This document shows, in pieces, positions 16,140 through 24,574 of a DNA stretch of 64,000 nucleotides (within the stretch, counting starts at the first letter, position 1; the number at the start of each line of letters is the position of its first letter). The position numbers were made by a program, and so were the translations under genes. The DNA is from Streptomyces litmocidini (GTDB taxonomy: Bacteria; Actinomycetota; Actinomycetes; Streptomycetales; Streptomycetaceae): the NCBI RefSeq assembly GCF_014649755.1, contig NZ_BMTQ01000003.1:62001-126000 (forward strand). The letters run 5' to 3'. The notes under the pieces are model-generated. The model was not told the origin of the DNA, made no database searches, and was given only the letters and a program-made list of their open reading frames with translations.

Positions 16140-17159
16140 ATGCGTATAGGACTCATCGGCACGGGCCGGATCGGCGCGTTCCACGCCGCCACCCTCGTCG
16201 GCCTCCCGGCGGTCAGCGGCATCGTCGTCCACGACACCGACCAGCGCTCCGCCCGTGCCATCGCCGACCGGACCGGCGGCGAGGTGGCCGGCGACCTCGA
16301 CGGCCTGTTCGGCGCCGACCTCGACGGAGTCGTCATCGCCTCTCCCACCTCCACCCACGCGCACCTGATCCTGGCGGCCCACCGTGCCGGACTGCCCACC
16401 TTCTGCGAGAAGCCCGTCGCCGGCAGTCTCGCGGAGACCGATGCGGTGCTCGGTGCCCTCGCCGGCTCGGACGTGCCGCTGCACGTCGGCTTTCAGCGCC
16501 GGTTCGACGCCGGGTACCAGGAGCTGCGCGAAGCGGTTGCGAGCGGACGCCTGGGCTGGACCCACACCCTCCGCGCCTGCACCGCCGACCCCACCCCGCC
16601 GCCCCCCTCGTACGTGCCCGGTTCCGGCGGCATCTTCCGCGACTGCTCGGTGCACGACTACGACATCGTCCGCTGGGTCACCGGACGCGAGGTCGTCGAG
16701 GTGTACGCCACCGGGGCCAACCGCGGCGAGGACTTCTTCGCCGCCGCCGACGACGTCGACACCGGGGTCAGTGTCCTCACCCTGGACGACGGCACCCTGG
16801 CCGTCTGCACCGCCACCCGCTACAACGGCGCCGGATACGACGTACGGCTGGAAGTCTGCGGCTCGAAGGGCTCCCTGGTCGCAGGCCTGACCGAGCACAC
16901 CCCGCTGACCCCGGCCCAGAGCCCCGCCCGGACCGCCGGCACTCCGTACCCCGGTTTCATGGAACGCTTCCAGGACGCCTACCGGGCGGAACTCACCGCT
17001 TTCACGGAGCTGGCCGCCGGCCTGCGCACGAGCCCCTGCACCGGTCATGACGCGCGCTCGGCCCTGGCGGTCGCGGAGGCAGCCACGCGCTCACGGCTGA
17101 GTGGACGTCCGGTGCGGGTGGAAACGGCCGTTCCGGCCGGGTCCACCGGGCCGCGCTGA
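16140..17159 (+). CDS. iolG: Inositol 2-dehydrogenase-like oxidoreductase (Gfo/Idh/MocA, IolG type)
   Basis: A 339-residue NAD(P)-dependent dehydrogenase with the Rossmann start RIGLIGTGRIG, the CEKPVAG motif near residue 89 whose lysine acts in catalysis, and the DCSVHDYDI motif containing the Asp/His pair of IolG-type enzymes. It would oxidise myo-inositol to scyllo-inosose and so feed iolE. It is divergent from the GntR gene and completes the pathway missing from the iolEC-B-D operon. Related family members oxidise other polyols, so the substrate rests on context. Confidence 0.75.
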   Translation: MRIGLIGTGRIGAFHAATLVGLPAVSGIVVHDTDQRSARAIADRTGGEVAGDLDGLFGADLDGVVIASPTSTHAHLILAAHRAGLPTFCEKPVAGSLAETDAVLGALAGSDVPLHVGFQRRFDAGYQELREAVASGRLGWTHTLRACTADPTPPPPSYVPGSGGIFRDCSVHDYDIVRWVTGREVVEVYATGANRGEDFFAAADDVDTGVSVLTLDDGTLAVCTATRYNGAGYDVRLEVCGSKGSLVAGLTEHTPLTPAQSPARTAGTPYPGFMERFQDAYRAELTAFTELAAGLRTSPCTGHDARSALAVAEAATRSRLSGRPVRVETAVPAGSTGPR

Positions 17160-17427
17160 CGCTCGCTCGGCAAAGGAAACGGGCCGGGCACCCACTCGGC
17201 CGGCCTTCAGGGGTTCCACCGCCTGACCCCCGAGGCCGCTGTCACGCTCGTCTCCTCCGGCGGATCGCTCCAGACCCGGTCCCACAGGTGCACGTCCACG
17301 GCTCAGGCCGAGACAGGAGTACGGGACAGGGCTGTGCGCAGCGCGAAGACACCGAGCAAGCCGTCTGCGAGGACGCAGCGGCGGGCGCTCGCCGGTCTGC
17401 TCCTGCTCGCGGCCCGCCCGGGTGCGT

Positions 17428-18387
17428 TCAGTCCAGGTTCGGGTGGAGTTCCGGGCGGGAGTTCCACCAGGAGCGGTAGAAGGTGTTGTGGGGGACGCTG
17501 TCGAGGTACGCGTGTCCTGCCGCCCGGTACAGCAGCCGGGCGCGGTGCTCGGAGAGGGCCGCTCGGTTCCAGGCGAGGCGGATGCGGCCGGTGATCGGAT
17601 CACCGGCCAGCGGGCGCAGGACGGTGCCCTCGGCGTGCGGTGAGGTCGGCTGGCTCAGGGAGACGGCCCGTCCGGCGGCGATCAGGTCCCAGCGCATCTT
17701 GCGGTCGGCGATCCGGTAGCGCAGCTTCGGGGTGAAGCCGGCCTCGCGGCAGGCCTCGGTCATGGCTTCCGGGCCGCCGTCGTCGTCCTCGACGATGGTC
17801 AGCCAGGTCTCCTCCGCAAGGTCGGCGAGGTGGATCTGGTCCCGTCCGGCCAGCGGGTGGGCGGCCGACAGGCGCACGCAGGCCGGTTCCTTGGGAATGA
17901 GGGTGCGGGACGCCACACCGTCGGGGAGCGGCACCTCGTGGTCGGCGACCTCTCCGTAGAGGATCGCGTCGTACTGTCCGGCGCCGAGCATGCGGGTGAG
18001 GGTGGCCGCCGAGTGCTCGATGCCGACCTCGACCTCGTGGCCGGGCAGTTCCCGCTCCAGGCGTCCGAACAGCCGGTCGGTCAGGACGAGCATGACGGAG
18101 CCCAGCCGCAGGGTCGGGTGCGGTGCGGCGTCCCGGGCGCCGGCCGCGAGGGCGTCCATCTCGCCCAGGACCCGACGTGCCCTGGAGAGCACGAACTCGC
18201 CCAGCGGCGTCGGTTCCACACCGTGCCGGCTGCGGGCGAACAGCTCTCCGCCCGTGACGCGCTCGATCCGCCGGAGCTGGGCGGACAGGCCCGGCTGGGA
18301 CACCCCGAGCAGGGCCGCCGCACGCCCCAGACTCCCCGCTTCCGCTATCCGGCAGACGGCTTCGAGATGTCTCAATTCCAACTGCAC
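17428..18387 (-). CDS. LysR-family transcriptional regulator
   Basis: A 319-residue LysR-type protein with an N-terminal helix-turn-helix (SLGRAAALLGVSQPGLSAQLRRIE) and a substrate-binding domain. The GTG at 18387, giving VQLELRHLEA, is the natural start; the longer upstream frame has no family similarity. Its neighbours are unrelated, and it ends 268 bp from the iolG-type gene, a gap in which I see no gene. The target genes are unknown. Confidence 0.82.
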   Translation of the reverse strand: MQLELRHLEAVCRIAEAGSLGRAAALLGVSQPGLSAQLRRIERVTGGELFARSRHGVEPTPLGEFVLSRARRVLGEMDALAAGARDAAPHPTLRLGSVMLVLTDRLFGRLERELPGHEVEVGIEHSAATLTRMLGAGQYDAILYGEVADHEVPLPDGVASRTLIPKEPACVRLSAAHPLAGRDQIHLADLAEETWLTIVEDDDGGPEAMTEACREAGFTPKLRYRIADRKMRWDLIAAGRAVSLSQPTSPHAEGTVLRPLAGDPITGRIRLAWNRAALSEHRARLLYRAAGHAYLDSVPHNTFYRSWWNSRPELHPNLD

Positions 18388-18542
18388 CTCAGCAGCATAT
18401 GCAGACAGCGGGGACGGCTGAAGGCGTTGATCACCGATCGGACACCTCTCCGATCGGCGGAAACCCGACAACGCCGCCGGACGTTCTGGTGGGTGACGAA
18501 GCAGGTGGCGGGGCACGTAGGGGGCTGGGGAAGGCTTCGTGG

Positions 18543-18893
18543 ATGTCGTCCCGTCGTTCCCGGCTGATCGCGCTGGGCACCGAGGCCGCGATGGCCGGCC
18601 ACCGGGTCAAGTACATCCTGGCGACCAAGCTGGTCGACGAGCTCGGCTCCAGGGAACTCGACCGTCACGGCGCCGGACTCTTCTTCCGGGTCCTCACCGA
18701 ACGGGAGGAGGAGAACAGCGTCGCCATCGCCTCCGCCAAGTCCTTCGGCGGCTGGGCCAAGACCTTCACCGGCCCCCGGCTCTGTGCGGCCATCGTCGAC
18801 CGCCTCACCTCCAACGGCACCCTCATCGAGACCGGCACCGACTCCTACCGCCTCGCCACCACCCGGGCCCAAGCGGAGCGGGCAGCCGGCTGA
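18543..18893 (+). pseudogene. Internally deleted IstB-like IS21 ATPase relic
   Basis: The translation contains AAMAGHRVKYILATKLVDEL followed directly by ELDRHGAGLFFRVLTEREEE and then a near-complete C-terminal part of an IstB-type helper ATPase (KTFTGPRLCAAIVDRL). The segment that normally carries the Walker B motif LLLIDELGY between these parts is missing, as is the N-terminal Walker A region. The frame is still open, but the protein cannot be an active ATPase. It marks decay of an IS21-family element. Confidence 0.75.
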
Positions 18894-18921
18894 AAGGCTG
18901 AGGAGCTGCGTCTTGAGGCGT

Positions 18922-19338
18922 TCACGGGGTTCCAGCTTCGATCTCCCGCAGCAGTTCCCCGTCATCGTCATAGAGTTCAAGACTGAACCGCAGACCGAAC
19001 CGGGTCAGCAGCGCAGCCAGCTCCTCGAACCGTTGAGGGTCGACAACTCCGTTCAGGAGCGTGTCCCCGTCAGCCGGGTCGACCTCGATGCGGCACCAGC
19101 TGGTCTCGACCTCATACGACTCCCACGACGAGCCTGATTCGGAACTCCAGCCAGCCCCGATGAACCGCTCGGCCACCAACGATGCACTCGGGGCTCCTGC
19201 CAGGCCACCACACACATTGTTGCTGATCTCAAGCCAGACGGGGTCGAGCGGCTGTCCCTCATCGGATATGTCCACAACCGGATTATGAAGCAGACCCCGT
19301 AACCCGCGACCGCACACGCCATCGACATCAAAACTCAT
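18922..19338 (-). CDS. Hypothetical small acidic protein (possible immunity protein)
   Basis: I do not recognise this 138-residue protein. It is acidic, lacks signal or membrane segments, and ends in a compact region (RFSLELYDDDGELLREIE) typical of small globular immunity-type proteins. It lies about 100 bp from a SUKH/SMI1-type gene on the same strand, between IS relics. Base composition is less GC-rich than in neighbouring core genes. A role as an orphan immunity protein is suggested only by context. Confidence 0.5.
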   Translation of the reverse strand: MSFDVDGVCGRGLRGLLHNPVVDISDEGQPLDPVWLEISNNVCGGLAGAPSASLVAERFIGAGWSSESGSSWESYEVETSWCRIEVDPADGDTLLNGVVDPQRFEELAALLTRFGLRFSLELYDDDGELLREIEAGTP

Positions 19339-19435
19339 CGATGTTGATCACTGCACACCGGGCCGCATGCCTCCCGAACTCCTCGACGGAGGACTCCTCG
19401 AGAAGGTTCTGGCACACATTCCATGAGGGCAACGG

Positions 19436-19837
19436 TCAGGAGAGCGAGGGATCAGTGTCGTCCCATTTCCACCCGGTTTGAGGGAACTGATCCAGCAGCG
19501 CGGAGAGGGATGCTGCCTGGTGGATGGCCGATGACCAGTCTTCCGCGGAGACGTCCAGTGTCGCCAGAGGCGGGATGTCCTGGCGGAAGTCGTAGGCAAG
19601 CAGCTCGCGACTTCCGTCTCCGCCGATGATGACGGCACCGGGGAAGCGCTTCTGGAATTCACCGGCTTCGTTGATGCCGATGAGCTCATCCAACGCATCG
19701 ATCACCAGGAAGTCGCCAGCGGGAGGAACGAACTGGCTCAGACTGCCTGTAGTCCCCAGGAAGTCCCGGTAGTCCTGGGGAAACCGGACTCCGAAGCGGT
19801 GCTCGACCTGCACGATCTGGTCATCGTTCGAACCCAT
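19436..19837 (-). CDS. SMI1/KNR4 (SUKH) family protein, probable orphan immunity protein
   Basis: A 133-residue protein with the SUKH pattern: VEHRFGVRFPQDYRDFLGTTGS at the N terminus, a central aromatic/acidic segment (FLVIDALDELIG) and WSSAI further on. SUKH proteins commonly neutralise nuclease toxins of polymorphic or contact-dependent systems. No toxin gene is nearby, so it is an orphan or a remnant of such a locus. It is probably cytoplasmic. Confidence 0.7.
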   Translation of the reverse strand: MGSNDDQIVQVEHRFGVRFPQDYRDFLGTTGSLSQFVPPAGDFLVIDALDELIGINEAGEFQKRFPGAVIIGGDGSRELLAYDFRQDIPPLATLDVSAEDWSSAIHQAASLSALLDQFPQTGWKWDDTDPSLS

Positions 19838-20126
19838 GAAGCAGTTCTATCAAGGACAGAGCGGGGGACGGTGGGCGCCTTGTGCTGCGGCGAGGAGGAC
19901 ACGTTTGCGAAGCAAGGGGGCTTGGCTCGTCCGAACAGGCGCTGTCCTGGAAGAGCTGCCGCGTCGAGCGCCGTCACACCGGACCGGCTCAGGTGAAGCG
20001 GCACAAAGGCGAAGCAGTCGACGCGGAGCCGGGCAGGGGACGGGCCCTCGCCTCCTGCGCGGCAGGGGAGGTCTCGTCGGCCCGGCGACGAGAAGCGGGC
20101 GGACGGCTCGAGGTGCAGGTGTACGC

Positions 20127-20159
20127 GTGAGGCCCGGATCCACAGGATCCGGGCCTCAC
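20127..20159 (-). terminator. Strong hairpin terminator downstream of tRNA-fMet
   Basis: Arms of 15 bp (20127-20141 and 20145-20159) with an ACA loop form a perfect stem, extended by one more pair at 20126/20160. It begins about 10 nt beyond the 3' end of the tRNA gene and probably ends that transcript. The 332-bp gap 19838-20169 otherwise contains no recognisable gene. Confidence 0.75.
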
Positions 20160-20169
20160 GTCACTTCAG

Positions 20170-20243
20170 TAGCGGGGACAGGATTTGAACCTGCGACCTC
20201 TGGGTTATGAGCCCAGCGAGCTACCGAGCTGCTCCACCCCGCG
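20170..20243 (-). tRNA. Initiator tRNA-fMet (anticodon CAT)
   Basis: The minus strand folds as a tRNA with a CTCATAA anticodon loop, the three consecutive G:C pairs in the anticodon stem that mark initiator tRNA, and a TTCAAAT T-loop. The first base is C and position 72 is T, so the acceptor end has an unpaired C1-U72, another initiator feature (A72 in E. coli). The gene is 74 nt and CCA is not encoded, as is usual in Streptomyces. Confidence 0.93.
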
Positions 20244-20359
20244 TCGGAAGACCCAACTGTACGCCATCCACGGCACTGCCCACGACCAAGCCATTCGGCT
20301 TGGTCGACCGCACCTGGTCGATCGCCTCGGAACGAGGTTCGGAGTCGTCGCGAGCAGAT

Positions 20360-20672
20360 GATGCCGCACGCGGGTCGAAGCAGGCCGAGAGCGACGTCCG
20401 CCGGGTGACGCCGTACCTGTTTCCGCCGGTCGGGGTGGCGGCGAGAGGGGCGCCGTGCCGGTCGACGATCAGGTGGTGCTTGCTGCCCGGCCGGCCACGG
20501 TCCACCGGCGAAGGTCCGGTGTGAGGCCCCTTTTCAAGGCCCTGACGTGCGAGCCGTCGATCGTGGCATCGTCCATGTCCAGCAGACCCGCCTTGCGCAG
20601 CCCGGTCAGGAGCACTTCATACAGGCGGGGCGGCAGCAGCGGAGCGATGCGTTCCCACAGCTCATCAGGCAC
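20360..20672 (-). pseudogene. Degenerate IS5-family transposase fragment
   Basis: Two adjacent frames carry consecutive parts of one transposase: PDELWERIAPLLPPRL and DATIDGSHVRALKRG in the first, then HTGPSPVDRGRPGSKHHL and LIVDRHGAPLAATPTGGNR in the second. The switch near position 20520 is a frameshift. About 50 residues are missing after LLPPRL, and the catalytic C-terminal part is gone. It is a dead insertion-sequence relic next to the tRNA gene. Confidence 0.8.
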
Positions 20673-20891
20673 GAGATCATCCGACGCCCGCAGTACCCGC
20701 CGCGACCGGACCCGGTCGCCGAACCCTCACGCCGCACTCGTTCCGGAACGATCGGTCGACGGAAAACCGCGGAAGTCCACCAGCCCGCCCGCATGCCCCG
20801 CACGGAGCACCGGCCCGACACGGAGAGGTCCGGGAGTGCTGGCGGTGGCCTGTCGAGCTGTGCGGAACGAGGCCGCACTACGTCAACACCG

Positions 20892-20922
20892 TTGACCCGG
20901 TTGGGCATGGCCCGCCTAGGAT
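20892..20922 (+). promoter_or_regulatory. Housekeeping-type promoter of the DUF3237 gene
   Basis: TTGACC (20892-20897) and TAGGAT (20917-20922) are separated by 19 bp and lie about 44 bp upstream of the ATG at 20966. They fit a HrdB-type -35/-10 pair with a slightly long spacer. No other gene occupies 20673-20965. Confidence 0.5.
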
Positions 20923-20965
20923 CCGCCACAACGCCGACCCGGTCCCGCCAGCCCTACGGAGTGCC

Positions 20966-21457
20966 ATGACCACCCCAGAGACGCAGCCCGCCGTCCGGCC
21001 GGGCTTCGCCCCCTCCCTCGACTTCGCCTTCGAGGTCCGTGCCTTCCTCGCCCCCTCCCTGCACATCGGGCACGGCGCCGGCGAAACCACCGAATACGTC
21101 CCCATCACCGGCGGCACTGTCGACGGCCCCCGCCTGCGCGGCACCGTTCTGCCCGGCGGTGACTGGTGCGACAGACGCCGCGGCGTCTACCAGCTCGACG
21201 CCCGATACCTCCTCCGAGCCGACGACGGCGCGATCATCGACATCACCAACCGCGGCTACTACCACGAAGACGACCCCACCGCTCCCGCCCAGTACGACGG
21301 CGCCCTGCAGGTGTCCGAGACGGGCGTGTACTACCGCACCTCTCCCGTCTTCCGCACCGACGCCCCCGCCCACCTCTGGCTCGCCCGCACCGTCTTCGTC
21401 GGTCTCGCCCGTGGCGACGACTCCGAAGTCGCCATTCGCTTCTATTCAGTGGCCTGA
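20966..21457 (+). CDS. DUF3237 family protein
   Basis: A 163-residue protein of the DUF3237 (UPF0311) barrel family, recognised by GPRLRGTVLPGGDWCDRR and LRADDGAIIDITNRGYY. No catalytic role is established for the family. It has no signal peptide and is probably cytoplasmic. It is monocistronic, with its own promoter-like sequence upstream. Confidence 0.8.
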   Translation: MTTPETQPAVRPGFAPSLDFAFEVRAFLAPSLHIGHGAGETTEYVPITGGTVDGPRLRGTVLPGGDWCDRRRGVYQLDARYLLRADDGAIIDITNRGYYHEDDPTAPAQYDGALQVSETGVYYRTSPVFRTDAPAHLWLARTVFVGLARGDDSEVAIRFYSVA

Positions 21458-21649
21458 CCGCCGACGCGACAAGCCGCACAGGAAAGCCTCCCGGACGCGC
21501 CCGGTCGGAGACAGTCGCCGATCGTGCCGGCCGGGCTGGACTCCTGGATGTCGTTCCAGGGACCTTCCCCCGCGGGTGCGGAAAGCAGGAATCGCGTGCC
21601 CGGCGGCGGTGGTTCGGGGTGCCGCTGTGTGACGGTGCCTCGCGTCGTC

Positions 21650-23245
21650 TCACAGAGCCTGGGGGAAGTCGAACATCCTGTCCGGGTCGTAGCGCCTCTT
21701 CAGCTCGGCCAGCCGGGGAGCGGCCGAGCCGTAGTAGGCGGAGCGCCAGTCGCTCAGGTTGGCGTCCGTGTAGTTCTGGTACGCCGCGCCCGAGGCGTAC
21801 CGGCGCATCGCGGTGTGCGTGCTGTCCAGCCAGGCCGTCGCCGGTCCGGCGGTGTGACCGGCGGGCCAGGATGCGGTGTACTGCGCCAGGAAGCGTGAGG
21901 TGCGGTGTACGAAGGCGGTCGCCCGTGGGGAAACGCGGTTGACGGCGCCGCCCAGGGCGGTGAGCGCGATGGAGACGGCGCCGCTGTTGCCGCTGCGCCC
22001 GTGGCGTTCGATCTGGTCGAGCAGTGACCGTATGCCGGCGGTGCTCAGTGAGCGGTTGAAGAAGTCCGAGCGTGCCGCGTACGTCTCCCGCTGGAGCACG
22101 CCGGTGGGCTGCCGCCCCGGGGTTCTGCCGGGCAGGTGGCACCGGGGGGTGGGCTTCGTCGCGCAGCCGGCGTACATCCGCATGGTGTCGAGGTAGCCGC
22201 GGCGGCGCATGGTGATGCGGGAGGCGGCGCCGGGGCCGCCGGCGCGGTCCGCCAGGCGGTCGACGGCGTTCTGCAAGGCGCCGTACGTGCCCAGTGAGAA
22301 GCAGCTGACGGAGACGGTGGGGGTCCGGCCGGCGACGGCGGACAGGTGCAGTGCCGACCATATCTCGTCGGGCTGGACGGGGCCCCACTCCTGCCAGGAG
22401 CGGAGTGCGGCGGCGGCCTTGGACCAGGGCCAGGTCATGTGCGCGGTGACGCCGTCGGCGGCCTCGTGGGTGCGGAACCGGAGTTCGGTGACGACGCCGA
22501 AGTTTCCGTTTCCCGCGCCGCGCAGTGCCCAGAACAGGTCGCTCTCCCGGTCCTTGGACACCTCGAGGGTCCTGCCGTCGGCGGTGACGATGCGGGCGCC
22601 GGTGAGGTTGTCGGAGGTGAGCCCGTAGGACCGCGAGACCACGCCGTGGCCGCCCCCGAGCGTCAGGCCGGAGATGCCGACCGTGGGACAGGATCCGCCG
22701 GGGATGGTGACGCCTCGTGCGCCGAGCTGCGTGTAGACGTCGATGAGCTTGGCGCCGGCCCCGATGACGGCGCTGCCGGAGCCGCTGCGCACGGAATTCA
22801 GCGCGGAGACGTCGATGACCAGGCGTCCGTTGCCGCTGGACCAACCGGCGTAGGAGTGACCGCCGTTGCGGATGGCGACGGGGACGCCGTGGCGGCGTGC
22901 GAAGGCCAGGCACTCGACGATGTCCGCGGTGGTGGACACGTAGGCGACGGCGGCGGGGCGCAGACCGTCGAAGCGCGTGTTGTACAGCTGGCGGGCGGTG
23001 GCGTAGTCGGCATCGCCCGGACGTATCAGACCACCCTGCAGGCCCCTGTCGAGCGCGGACCAGTCAGCGGTGCGCGGCGCGGTCCCGCGTCCGCCGGCTG
23101 CGGGGCCCGGCGGCCGCTGCCCGCTGGGGGCAGGGGCGGAACCGCTGCCGGGCGCGGCCCTCACCTGGCCGCTGCCCCAGCCCATCGTCCAGGCGACGGC
23201 CGCCGTGTAGCCGGTACCCGCTGCGAGCAGTGTGCGCCGGTTCAC
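21650..23245 (-). CDS. Secreted FAD-dependent oxidoreductase, berberine-bridge-enzyme type
   Basis: A 531-residue protein with an exported N terminus (NRRTLLAAG followed by a hydrophobic run; possible Tat signal). It has an FAD-binding domain with RNGGHSYAG (His130) and GGSCPTVGISG (Cys186), the two residues that bind FAD covalently in BBE-like oxidases, and a C-terminal BBE segment ending RYDPDRMFDFPQAL. Such enzymes oxidise sugars or specialised metabolites. GTG at 23245 has GGAGG upstream. It stands alone between unrelated genes. Confidence 0.83.
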   Translation of the reverse strand: MNRRTLLAAGTGYTAAVAWTMGWGSGQVRAAPGSGSAPAPSGQRPPGPAAGGRGTAPRTADWSALDRGLQGGLIRPGDADYATARQLYNTRFDGLRPAAVAYVSTTADIVECLAFARRHGVPVAIRNGGHSYAGWSSGNGRLVIDVSALNSVRSGSGSAVIGAGAKLIDVYTQLGARGVTIPGGSCPTVGISGLTLGGGHGVVSRSYGLTSDNLTGARIVTADGRTLEVSKDRESDLFWALRGAGNGNFGVVTELRFRTHEAADGVTAHMTWPWSKAAAALRSWQEWGPVQPDEIWSALHLSAVAGRTPTVSVSCFSLGTYGALQNAVDRLADRAGGPGAASRITMRRRGYLDTMRMYAGCATKPTPRCHLPGRTPGRQPTGVLQRETYAARSDFFNRSLSTAGIRSLLDQIERHGRSGNSGAVSIALTALGGAVNRVSPRATAFVHRTSRFLAQYTASWPAGHTAGPATAWLDSTHTAMRRYASGAAYQNYTDANLSDWRSAYYGSAAPRLAELKRRYDPDRMFDFPQAL

Positions 23246-23708
23246 GGCGGCCTCCGTTCACGATGCTCTGCTGTCGCTCAACCAGAGTGCGAACGGGGGG
23301 TCAGTGGTTCCGTGTGGCGGGCGTTCGCGCTCCGGGAGTTCACCCGCGGCCCGATCGTGCCGTGGCGTGGACCGGTCCGGTGCCGGCGGCAGTGAGGAAA
23401 CCCGGTCGAGGCGGACGAGCCGGGGCGCGGGAAGCAGATCCGTTCGTCGTGACGGACGGGTGACGGCCGGGACCGTCCCCACGCGGGCGGGGAGCAGCCG
23501 GTCGGGGTGGTCTCCGGACCGTCGATGACGGGTCCGACCTCGCGAGCGGCCGGCGCCGGGGCCGCAACCCCAGGGGCGTGTTGCGCTGTCAGCGGCGTGG
23601 GGGGAGGAAGGTGGAGAAGCAAGTCATGCCGGTTGTGGGTGTTTAGGAAGGGCTGGGGCGAGTAGGCGGGGGTCAAGACCAATCCGGTTGCTTCACGAGG
23701 AGGTCCCG
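23246..23708. other. Intergenic region without recognisable gene
   Basis: Overlapping frames on both strands are arginine/proline-rich and show no family resemblance. The region contains the divergent promoters of the flavoprotein and CsbD genes. I see no clear operator or hairpin. Confidence 0.5.
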
Positions 23709-23882
23709 ATGTCGGGCACGGAGAAGAGCAAGGCCAACGCCGAGCAGGCCAAGGGCAAGGTCAAGGAGACGGTCGGCCGCGCCGTCGGCAACGAGCGCAT
23801 GACCGCCGAAGGCCGCGCCGACCAGTCCAAGGGCCACGCGCGCCGGGCCAAGGAAGACGTCAAGGACACCTTCCGGCACTGA
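23709..23882 (+). CDS. CsbD family stress protein
   Basis: A 57-residue hydrophilic protein of the CsbD family (KANAEQAKGKVKETVGRAVG near the N terminus). In Bacillus these are general-stress proteins, and in Streptomyces they are often osmotic- or stress-induced. An AGGAGGTCCCG ribosome site precedes ATG 23709; the upstream in-frame ATG at 23688 lacks one. It ends just before a very strong bidirectional hairpin. Confidence 0.87.
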   Translation: MSGTEKSKANAEQAKGKVKETVGRAVGNERMTAEGRADQSKGHARRAKEDVKDTFRH

Positions 23883-23884
23883 GC

Positions 23885-23946
23885 CGCTCCACACCCCGTA
23901 GGGCCCCGACCACTCCCCCGGTCGGGGCCCTACGGGGTGTGGAGCG
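23885..23946. terminator. 27-bp-stem bidirectional terminator after CsbD
   Basis: The arms 23885-23911 and 23920-23946 are perfectly complementary around the loop ACTCCCCC. It is the longest hairpin seen in the window. It starts three bases after the csbD-like stop codon and would work in both orientations. Confidence 0.85.
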
Positions 23947-24029
23947 CGTCGGCAGCTGGGCGTGAGGTCCCGCGTCGCGGTGAACCGGAGCGACACCACT
24001 GTCCAGAGGGACCTGCCCGAGGGGTTCGG

Positions 24030-24185
24030 CCTCTGAAGGCCGCCCGCCGGCGCCGCAATGTCATCGAGCGCTGCTTCCACCGCCTCGGGCAACGGCGCGG
24101 CATCGCCACCCGCTACGACAGGCACCCCGATCACCGCCTCGCCGCCCTCCCCCTCGTCGGCACTCTCGTCCGGCTCGACCGATGA
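24030..24185 (+). pseudogene. 3'-end fragment of an IS5-type transposase
   Basis: The frame reads KAARRRRNVIERCFHRLGQ then RRGIATRYDRHPDHRLAAL, which is the conserved C-terminal RNVVERCF...RGIATRYDK block of IS5/IS1182-like transposases, including the catalytic-region glutamate. Nothing upstream continues the gene. It is a short dead remnant. Confidence 0.75.
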
Positions 24186-24209
24186 TCGGCGAGGCCCGGC
24201 CCCGCATCT

Positions 24210-24501
24210 CCCCGTGGCGACTTTCGTGGACCTGACACCCGCCGCCTGCGCGGCGGGCATCCGGCGGAGCGGGATCAAGGCGCGGGGAGGGCGGCGGGGG
24301 GTCTGCCTGTTCCCCGTCCCGGCCTCGTGCGCGCTGACGCACCAGTGGCTGCGGGAGCCGGTCCGGCGGCCGGGGTCGCGGGGGATCGTCGCCGTGCAGG
24401 TGGGGCTGCCGGACGGGGAGCCGGCGTCCGTGGTCCGCTGCACCCCGTCCGGTGTCCGCCCGGCGATCGCACCCGTCCGGCTCACCGTGATGGCGGGGTG
24501 A
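24210..24501 (+). pseudogene. Degenerate fragment of a conserved hypothetical gene
   Basis: The segment translates as VATFVDLTPAACAAGIRRSG, then GVCLFPVPASCALTHQWLRE, then VAVQVGLPDGEPASVV. This resembles the N-terminal part of a Streptomyces family I recall as starting with LTPE and carrying LTHQWLRELRR and a LPDDEPV motif. No ribosome site or proper start is visible and the C-terminal half appears lost. The call is tentative. Confidence 0.35.
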
Positions 24502-24574
24502 CCGGGGCCGGGTGAGGGTGGGATGCGGCATTCGCGTCGACCGGGCCCCCTACCGCTCAGAAGGAGCACCTACC

